NCBI RefSeq assembly: GCF_002705925.1
Contig: NZ_NKRE01000001.1
Location: 348,161-412,160, forward strand
Direction of reading: 5' to 3'
From: Mycobacterium ostraviense
GTDB lineage: Bacteria; Actinomycetota; Actinomycetes; Mycobacteriales; Mycobacteriaceae
Length of the DNA stretch: 64,000 bases
Shown here: positions 58,738-64,000 of the stretch, piece by piece
How positions within the stretch are numbered: the stretch's first letter is position 1
How the letters are laid out: every line of letters starts with the position of its first letter
Position numbers and translations under genes: made by a program
The notes under the pieces: model-generated
Seen by the model: the letters and a program-made list of their open reading frames with translations, nothing else
Told to the model about the DNA's origin: nothing
Databases searched by the model: none

Positions 58738-58928
58738 CGACTGCTCCTATTTATGCAGCAACTGACAACTTTGTTTCTGGTTGCTTCAGGACCGCCACTA
58801 ACTAATAAGGCTAATTGATTGCGGCCGCCGCATCGGTGACGAGGTATGGCGACCGAGGCCGGAGCGTGACAAGAAACGCCAGCCAGGGGAAACGAGATAT
58901 TCATGTTCACCCCGTACGCTTGGACAGC

Positions 58929-59696
58929 GTGACGGCTCCCGCCATGTGCAAAACCACCGATACGGTGCGCGGTATCGCTATCGCGCTCGGTGCGGCTGCA
59001 CGCCAGCTGTCGCTACCGCGGACGGTGGGCACCGTGGTGGGAATCACAGCATTGGTCGCGGTGGCGCTACTGGTGCCGCTGCCCACAGCGGTGCAGATGC
59101 GGGACTGGGCAACATCGGTAGGCCCGTGGTTCCCGCTGGCGTTTCTACTCGTGCACATCGTCGTCACGGTGCCGCCATTCCCGCGCACCGCATTCACCGT
59201 GGCCGCCGGCCTGTTATTCGGGCCGGTGTGGGGCATATTGATCGCGATCACCGCCAGCACAGCCAGCGCGGTCATCTCGATGCTGCTGGTGCGCGCGGCC
59301 GGATGGCGGCTCAACCGGCTGGTGCGCCACCGGGCGGTCGGCCGGCTTGACGCGCGGCTGCGGGAGCGGGGCTGGCTGGCGATATTGTCGTTGCGGTTGA
59401 TCCCGGCGGTACCGTTCGCGGCGCTGAACTACGGCGCCGGCGCATCGGCCGTGCGGGTGGCGCCGTACGCGCTGTCCACGCTGGCCGGTCTACTCCCCGG
59501 CACCGCCGCGGTGGTGATTTTGGGCAATGCGCTCGCCGGCTACGGCAACCCGCTGCTGGTCCTGGTGTCGGTGTGCACGGCGGCGCTGGGCATGACCGGA
59601 CTGATCTTCGAGGTACGCCACTATCGGCGCCAGCACCGCCGCAGCGTACCCCGCTACGACGACGAGCCCATACGCGAGCCGGCCGTCACCCGCTGA
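58929..59696 (+). CDS. TVP38/TMEM64-family membrane protein (Rv1491c-like)
   Basis: GTG 58929 gives 255 residues, matching Rv1491c (about 252). Helices: VGTVVGITALVAVALLVPL, WFPLAFLLVHIVVTVPPFPR, TAFTVAAGLLFGPVWGILIA, then the VTT/SNARE-associated core with LSLRLIPAVPFAALNYGAGA and LSTLAGLLPGTAAVVILGNA. The reentrant RLIP..P motif is typical of DedA/VTT proteins. These are probable scramblases or undecaprenyl-phosphate/lipid transporters; the role here is unknown. It diverges from mutA. The Arg-rich tail is cytoplasmic. Confidence 0.88.
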   Translation: MTAPAMCKTTDTVRGIAIALGAAARQLSLPRTVGTVVGITALVAVALLVPLPTAVQMRDWATSVGPWFPLAFLLVHIVVTVPPFPRTAFTVAAGLLFGPVWGILIAITASTASAVISMLLVRAAGWRLNRLVRHRAVGRLDARLRERGWLAILSLRLIPAVPFAALNYGAGASAVRVAPYALSTLAGLLPGTAAVVILGNALAGYGNPLLVLVSVCTAALGMTGLIFEVRHYRRQHRRSVPRYDDEPIREPAVTR

Positions 59697-59740
59697 ACCG
59701 GCGACTGCATCAGAGCGTTCCGATCGCGCTGTAACCAGGT

Positions 59741-60100
59741 TCAGCTACAGCAGCGCGGGTCCAGAACGGTGCACAGTGCCTGCAGGCCATGCGGGTGGGC
59801 GCGGTGAAAGACGTACATGCCGCGACGGTCGGAGATGACCAGGCCCGCATTGCGCAACTGGGCCAGGTGATGGCTCACCGTGCCGTCCGACAGGCTTAGG
59901 GCCGCGGCCAACTCGCCGCTGGTCTGCTCCCCCGCGCTGGAGCTCAACAGATACGACATGATCTTGACCCGGGCCGGATCGGCCAAGGCCTTAAGCCGCA
60001 GTGCCACCTCGAGGGCGTCGTCGTCGCTCATCGGCCCCGCGGCCACGGGAGCGCAGCACACCGGTTGGGAGATATCGATCACGGGCAACGCTTTAGGCAT
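59741..60100 (-). CDS. ArsR-family repressor (divergent regulator)
   Basis: This is a 119-residue protein from ATG 60100. The winged helix is clear: LKALADPARVKIMSYLLSSS, SGELAAALSLSDGTVSHHLA, QLRNAGLVISDRRGMYVFHR. Cysteine pairs lie at both ends (VCCAPV; DPRCCS), suggesting a metalloid site outside the usual alpha-3 position. It resembles the Rv2640c type, divergent from cadI. It should repress itself and the divergent arsI gene via the inverted repeats in 60121-60180 and release with As(III) or Cd(II). Confidence 0.9.
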   Translation of the reverse strand: MPKALPVIDISQPVCCAPVAAGPMSDDDALEVALRLKALADPARVKIMSYLLSSSAGEQTSGELAAALSLSDGTVSHHLAQLRNAGLVISDRRGMYVFHRAHPHGLQALCTVLDPRCCS

Positions 60101-60120
60101 GATCCCACCATGCCAGATTT

Positions 60121-60180
60121 ATTGACATATATCAAAAAGGTGGCATTATGGGCATCGGCATTAGTTCGATATATGTCTAA
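60121..60180. promoter_or_regulatory. Divergent ars promoter with inverted operator pair
   Basis: GACATATATC (60124-60133) and GATATATGTC (60168-60177) are exact inverse complements with 34 bases between. The first is part of the near-palindrome TTGACATATATCAA. Both lie between the divergent arsR (start 60100) and arsI (start 60201), fitting operator sites for an ArsR dimer on each promoter. Confidence 0.65.
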
Positions 60181-60200
60181 CCAATTGGAGGTTGTTTCCG

Positions 60201-60650
60201 ATGTCCCGTGTCCAACTGGCTCTCAACGTCGATGACCTGCAGAGCGCGATTACGTTCTACTCCAAGCTATTTGGCGCGCAACCGGCGAAAGTCAAGCCGG
60301 GTTACGCCAACTTCGCGATCGCCGATCCGCCGCTGAAACTGGTGCTACTGGAAAACCCCGGCTCCGGTGGCAGCCTGAACCATCTCGGCGTGGAGGTCGA
60401 CTCCAGCGCCTCGGTGCATGCCGAAATCGCCCGGTTGACCGAGGCCGGCATGTTCACCGAGGAGGAGCTCGGAACCACCTGTTGCTTTGCCACCCAGGAC
60501 AAGGTCTGGGTCACCGGCCCCGGTGGGGAACGCTGGGAGGTCTACACCGTGCTGGCCGATTCCGAAACCTTCGGCGCCAGCCCGGCTCGCCCCGGCGACG
60601 AGGACGCTGCGTGCTGCGGCACCGAGGCCGCGGCGACGTCGTGCTGCTGA
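60201..60650 (+). CDS. cadI: ArsI/CadI-like Fe(II)-dependent C-As lyase (VOC family)
   Basis: ATG 60201 lies nine bases after GGAGG and gives 149 residues. Vicinal-oxygen-chelate fold: SRVQLALNVDDLQSAITFYS, LNHLGVEVDSS, WVTGPGGERWEVYTV. Probable metal ligands are Gln5, His in NHLG and Glu in WEVY, as in ArsI. The vicinal Cys pair in GTTCCFATQDK is the trivalent organoarsenical site. ArsI cleaves the C-As bond of methylarsenite and trivalent aromatic arsenicals; the M. tuberculosis homologue CadI is induced by cadmium. The tail has extra CC pairs (AACCGTE; TSCC). Confidence 0.88.
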   Translation: MSRVQLALNVDDLQSAITFYSKLFGAQPAKVKPGYANFAIADPPLKLVLLENPGSGGSLNHLGVEVDSSASVHAEIARLTEAGMFTEEELGTTCCFATQDKVWVTGPGGERWEVYTVLADSETFGASPARPGDEDAACCGTEAAATSCC

Positions 60651-60677
60651 CTCCCCGACTGCTGGGTTGCGCCTTGA

Positions 60678-60699
60678 TTCGATAACTGTCAATATCGAA
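60678..60699. promoter_or_regulatory. Candidate operator overlapping the arsR2 start region
   Basis: TTCGATA (60678-60684) and TATCGAA (60693-60699) form a perfect inverted repeat with eight bases between. It ends two bases before the arsR start at 60702, where a ribosome site would be expected but is weak. Binding here would block an internal promoter or translation. Confidence 0.5.
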
Positions 60700-60701
60700 G
60701 T

Positions 60702-61091
60702 ATGTCGAAGCAGACTGAGCCGACTGGCGTTGGCGATCCGTGTTGTGAGGTCAGCCCATTGGTGACCGAACCGCTGAGCGCCCCGGCGGCAGCGGTAATG
60801 GCGGCCCGGTTCAAGGCCCTGTCCGATCCGGTACGGCTGCGCCTGCTCTCGGCGGTGGCCAGCCACGCCGGCGGGCAGGCCTGCGTGTGCGACATCGCCG
60901 ACGGCCTTGACGCGCTCGGGGTTGGTCAACCGACCATCTCTCATCACCTCAAGGTGCTGCGCGAAGCCGGGCTGTTGACCTCGCAACGCCGCGGCACCTG
61001 GGTCTACTACGCCGTGGTGCCCGAGGTGCTCGCCGAACTTTCGGAGCTGCTGGCCGGTGTCCCCGCGACCGCAGCGGCGGCAGCCCGATGA
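60702..61091 (+). CDS. arsR: ArsR-family arsenite-responsive repressor
   Basis: This is a 129-residue protein from ATG 60702. Winged helix: FKALSDPVRLRLLSAVASHA, then ACVCDIADGLDALGVGQPTI, SHHLKVLREAGLL. CVCD in the recognition region is the classical alpha-3 As(III) site of ArsR. An additional CC is at the N-terminus (GDPCCEV). Its stop overlaps the next start as ATGA, so it is coupled to the arsenite efflux gene. The order arsR - arsI - arsR - efflux/reductase equals Rv2640c-Rv2643 of M. tuberculosis, as I recall it. Confidence 0.93.
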   Translation: MSKQTEPTGVGDPCCEVSPLVTEPLSAPAAAVMAARFKALSDPVRLRLLSAVASHAGGQACVCDIADGLDALGVGQPTISHHLKVLREAGLLTSQRRGTWVYYAVVPEVLAELSELLAGVPATAAAAAR

Positions 61092-62167
61092 CCGATCCGG
61101 CCCGGCTTTCGACGCTGGATCGATTCCTGCCGGTGTGGATCGGGGTGGCGATGGCCGCCGGGCTGGCACTGGGCCGCCTGATCCCGGGCCTGGGCGGGCT
61201 GCTCAGCACCGTGCAGGTCGATGGGATTTCGCTGCCCATCGCGGCCGGGCTGCTGATCATGATGTATCCGGTGCTGGCCAAGGTCCGCTACGACCGGCTC
61301 GATACCGTTACCGCCGACCGCCGCCTGTTGGTCGGTTCATTGCTGCTGAACTGGGTGGTCGGCCCTGCGGTCATGTTCGCCCTGGCCTGGCTGCTGCTGC
61401 CGGACCTGCCGCACTACCGGACCGGGTTGATCATCGTCGGGCTGGCCCGCTGTATCGCCATGGTCATCGTTTGGAACGACCTGGCCTGCGGTGACCGCGA
61501 AGCGGCCGCCGTCCTGGTCGCGCTGAACTCGATGTTCCAGGTCGTCATGTTCGCCGTGCTGGGCTGGTTCTACCTTTCGGTGTTGCCCGGCTGGCTCGGC
61601 CTGCCGCAAACCGGCATCGATGTCTCGGCGTGGCAAATCGCCAAATCCGTGCTCATCTTCCTGGGTATCCCCCTGGCCGCCGGATACCTGACCCGTCGGC
61701 TCGGAGAACGCGTCAAGGGCCGGCAGTGGTATGAGAGCCGGCTGCTGCCCCGACTCGGGCCCTGGGCTCTGTACGGACTGCTATTCACCATCGTGATTCT
61801 CTTTGCCCTGCAAGGTGATCAAATCGCCTCCCGGCCATGGGACGTCGCCCGTATCGCGGTACCCCTGCTGGCCTACTTCGCCGTCATGTGGGCCGGGGGC
61901 TACGCGCTGGGACTAGCGTTGCGGCTGGGCTATGCCCGCACCACCACGCAGGCATTTACCGCCGCCGGCAACAACTTTGAACTCGCCATCGCGGTGGCGA
62001 TCGCCACCTTCGGCGCCTCGTCCGGTGAGGCGCTGGCCGGAGTGGTCGGACCGCTGATCGAAGTGCCCGTGCTGGTCGCCCTGGTTTACGTCTCTTTGGC
62101 GCTGCGGCCGCGGCTCTTCCCGTCACCGCCGACCCCGACCCATCCGGTGGAAAGCCTGCGCTCATGA
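61088..62167 (+). CDS. acr3: Arsenite efflux transporter Acr3
   Basis: This is a 359-residue protein from ATG 61088 with ten helices. Family segments: FLPVWIGVAMAAGLALGRLI, GLLIMMYPVLAKVRYDRLD, LIIVGLARCIAMVIVWNDLA (the conserved Cys of TM4 that carries As(III)), and FTAAGNNFELAIAVAIATFG. It exports arsenite using the proton gradient. It overlaps arsR upstream and arsC downstream by four bases each (ATGA). In M. tuberculosis I recall these two proteins as one fused gene (Rv2643, about 498 residues); here they are separate. Confidence 0.94.
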   Translation: MTDPARLSTLDRFLPVWIGVAMAAGLALGRLIPGLGGLLSTVQVDGISLPIAAGLLIMMYPVLAKVRYDRLDTVTADRRLLVGSLLLNWVVGPAVMFALAWLLLPDLPHYRTGLIIVGLARCIAMVIVWNDLACGDREAAAVLVALNSMFQVVMFAVLGWFYLSVLPGWLGLPQTGIDVSAWQIAKSVLIFLGIPLAAGYLTRRLGERVKGRQWYESRLLPRLGPWALYGLLFTIVILFALQGDQIASRPWDVARIAVPLLAYFAVMWAGGYALGLALRLGYARTTTQAFTAAGNNFELAIAVAIATFGASSGEALAGVVGPLIEVPVLVALVYVSLALRPRLFPSPPTPTHPVESLRS

Positions 62168-62580
62168 CCGATACGCCTAGCGTGTTGTTCGTCTGCGTGC
62201 ACAACGCCGGCCGCTCCCAGATGGCCGCCGCTCTGTTGACCCAGCTGTCCGAGGGCCGCATCGAAGTCCGTTCGGCCGGAACCGAACCCACTGACCGGAT
62301 CAACCCGGTCGCAGTGGCCGCGATGGCCGAACTGGGCATCGACCTCACCTCGGCGACCCCGAAGGCACTCACCCCTCAGGCCGTGCAGACCAGCGATGTG
62401 GTGATCACCATGGGCTGCGGCGACGCGTGTCCGTACTTTCCCGGGGTGTCCTACCGCGACTGGAAACTCGACGACCCCGCCGACCAGCCCCTTGACGTCG
62501 TGCGGGCGATCCGCGACGACATCACCGCACACGTTCGTGCACTGATCGCCGAACTACTGCCGGCACCCACTACTGGGTAA
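62164..62580 (+). CDS. arsC: Arsenate reductase ArsC (LMW-phosphatase type)
   Basis: This is a 138-residue protein from ATG 62164. The P-loop is VLFVCVHNAGRSQMAAALLT (CX5R with catalytic Cys). The middle has VEIRSAGTEP-like VRSAGTEPTDRINPVAVAAM and the signature VVITMGCGDACPYFPGVSYR, DWKLDDPADQ, as in actinobacterial ArsC that uses mycothiol/mycoredoxin or thioredoxin. It reduces arsenate to arsenite for Acr3. The overlap with acr3 is ATGA. Confidence 0.94.
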   Translation: MTDTPSVLFVCVHNAGRSQMAAALLTQLSEGRIEVRSAGTEPTDRINPVAVAAMAELGIDLTSATPKALTPQAVQTSDVVITMGCGDACPYFPGVSYRDWKLDDPADQPLDVVRAIRDDITAHVRALIAELLPAPTTG

Positions 62581-62689
62581 TGAGCGAGAACGCTTGTGTG
62601 CCAATCGGTTTCACGCTGACGCCGGCATGGTCCTCAGTACCGAACCAAATCGCCGCCCTGATGATCGCCGGCCGACGTCCCCCGCGCGT

Positions 62690-63833
62690 CTAACGACCGG
62701 CGACCGCAGGCAACGTGAGCCGGAATTGCGCGCCGCCATCATGGGGCAGGCACACCAGGTCCCCGCCGTGTGCCCGAGCCAGCGCCCGCGCGATCGGCAG
62801 GCCCAACCCGGCGCCACCGTGGTCTCGGGCGCGTCCAGCGTCCAGGCGCACCAGGCGCTCGAAGATGCGGTAGCGCTCGTCGTCGGGGATGCCCGGGCCG
62901 GTGTCGGTAACGGTGACCTCTGCCACCCCGCCGCCGGCGCTCAGCTCGACCGGTGATGGACCCGCCTGCCGGGGTATACCTGCGGGCATTGTCAAGCAGG
63001 TTGGACAGCATCTGCGCCACCCGCGTCGGGTCCGTCGCGATGGTCAGCGAGCTGAGCCCCGTCCGGTCGATGGTGAGGTTCGGCGCCAGCATGGCGGCCC
63101 GGTGCACTTCGGCGTCGACAATGGCACCCAGGTCGGTGTCGTGCACATCCAGCGATAGCCCGGCGTCGATCCGGCTCAGATCCAGCATGTCGGCGACCAG
63201 CCGACCGGCCCGGCGGGCATCCGACAACAACAGGCTGGCGCGGCGGTACTGACCGCGCGCCACGGCGTCGGCCTCGTGCCGGCTGGCGCTGGTGGCCAGC
63301 TGTTCAGCGGCGGCCTGGATCCCGGCGATCGGGGTGCGCAGCTCATGAGCGGCATCGACGAGGAATTGCCGGGTCGCGCTCTCGGCTCGCTGCGCCGATT
63401 CCGCGGCTTGCCGCGCCCGCAGCTCAGAAGCTTCCAACGCGTCCAGCATCCCATCGAAAGCGCTTGCGGCCCTGCCTAATTCGGTATCGGTGCGATCCGG
63501 GCGCAGCCGACGGCCGCGGTCGCCGGTGGTGATGTCCTGCGCGAGCGCAGCGATCCGGTCCAAGGGCCGCAGCGCCGTCCTACTGACCGCGACCAGCAGC
63601 AGCGCCGCCACCGCCAGGGTTCCCAGACCGGCAGCGATCATCAGCTGACGCAGCTGGCGGGTCACCTGGGTGGTCTGCGTGGTGTCGGCAACCAGGATCA
63701 GCCGGGAACCGTCCGGCAGCGGGTGCACCACCGCCGTTGCGGTGGTTTCGGGTGGCAGGCCGGGCGGCGGCCCTATCGGGTGAGGCGGCGGGGGGCCGGG
63801 AGGCGGCGGTCGAAAGAAACCTCGGAGGTGCAC
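62690..63833 (-). pseudogene. Sensor histidine kinase, frameshifted and N-terminally truncated
   Basis: The first frame (from GTG 63833, preceded by a stop two codons upstream) has a Pro-rich segment, one helix (MIAAGLGTLAVAALLLVAVS), HAMP, the H-box FLVDAAHELRTPIAGIQAAA and the N-box NLLDNARRYTPAGGSI. Near 62950 the frame breaks. VELSAGGGVAEVTVTDTGPG, YRIFERL and GGAGLGLPIARALARAHGG (G-boxes) continue in the next frame to 62690. Removing one G restores the reading frame. The first membrane helix and most of the sensor domain are also missing. No response regulator gene is in the window. Either a decayed gene or, for the frameshift, a sequencing error. Confidence 0.8.
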
Positions 63834-64000
63834 GCTTCAACAGCGGTCAAGGTCATTCCGGCGGCCTCACAGAGGGGGGAGTTCGTCAGGATGAACCGAG
63901 TCTAGGAGGGTGGTGTTTTTCGCGTGGCGTTGACCCGATAGTCGGGCGTGATCGGTGAGAATGGTTGGGTGAGTTTGGGTTTGACGCCGAAGCAGGCGGA
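63834..64000 (+). other. Right edge: junction after the broken kinase, start of an unidentified frame
   Basis: The kinase sequence ends abruptly near 63833. The following 130 bases have no kinase-like coding in any frame. GTG 63969 opens a frame (MSLGLTPKQA) that runs off the window. It might be the first codons of a mobile-element or regulator gene; ten residues do not allow a call. Confidence 0.25.

Overview
This window is from a slow-growing Mycobacterium of the kind that makes lipooligosaccharide (LOS). That is an inference from high-GC coding, GTG starts, Pks5/PapA/MmpL/FadD lipid genes and gene order. Both flanks match the order of the M. tuberculosis Rv1491c-Rv1535 segment as I know it. 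On the left are an M-box leader with an Rv1535-like gene, then Rv1534-, Rv1533-, Rv1532c- and Rv1531-like genes. On the right are dodecin (Rv1498A), lipL, meaB, mutB, mutA and an Rv1491c-like gene. Between the flanks is an LOS locus much larger than its M. tuberculosis remnant. The set pks5-papA-mmpL12-fadD25-second pks5 is the arrangement I recall from M. marinum. The sugar genes best fit a species of the M. gastri/kansasii/marinum/szulgai group.

Layout. 1-1518: two family 2 glycosyltransferases, the first cut by the window edge. 1759-2478: small Rv1535-like gene behind an M-box magnesium riboswitch and a short upstream ORF. 2615-5528: TetR, FMN-dependent dioxygenase, hotdog thioesterase and CMD-like genes. 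6240-27533: lipid half of LOS (two MAS-like Pks5 enzymes, a Pap acyltransferase, an MmpL exporter, a fatty acyl-AMP ligase). 27590-40424: deoxysugar cassette. 40786-51794: membrane GT-C-like proteins, GtrA, a lipoprotein, a methyltransferase-glycosyltransferase fusion and nucleotide-sugar enzymes. 51959-59696: dodecin, LipL, methylmalonyl-CoA mutase and its chaperone, a TVP38-like protein. 59741-62580: arsenic resistance genes. 62690-63833: broken histidine kinase.

How the genes may work together. Methylmalonyl-CoA (MutAB/MeaB can connect to this pool) feeds Pks5-type synthases that make methyl-branched acyl chains. FadD25 activates the starter, PapA acylates the sugar core, and MmpL12 exports the product. 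RfbF, RfbG and RfbH make CDP-4-keto-3,6-dideoxyglucose. A NeuB-SAF-cupin fusion, a YerE/IlvB-like ThDP enzyme and a HAD phosphatase follow in one translationally coupled operon. I propose that NeuB makes a 3-deoxy-2-ulosonic acid and that the ThDP enzyme decarboxylates it and attaches it to C4 of the keto sugar. That would give a long-chain C4-branched 3,6-dideoxyhexose like those reported for M. gastri and M. marinum (caryophyllose). Two methyltransferases and a reductase-like SDR next door fit later tailoring. This is the most interesting part of the window.

Other points: two promoter regions (upstream of mmpL12 and of the second pks5) share an 11-base motif and a downstream motif at exactly the same spacing. 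Several palindromes, a decayed methyltransferase and a duplicated relic sequence are also present.
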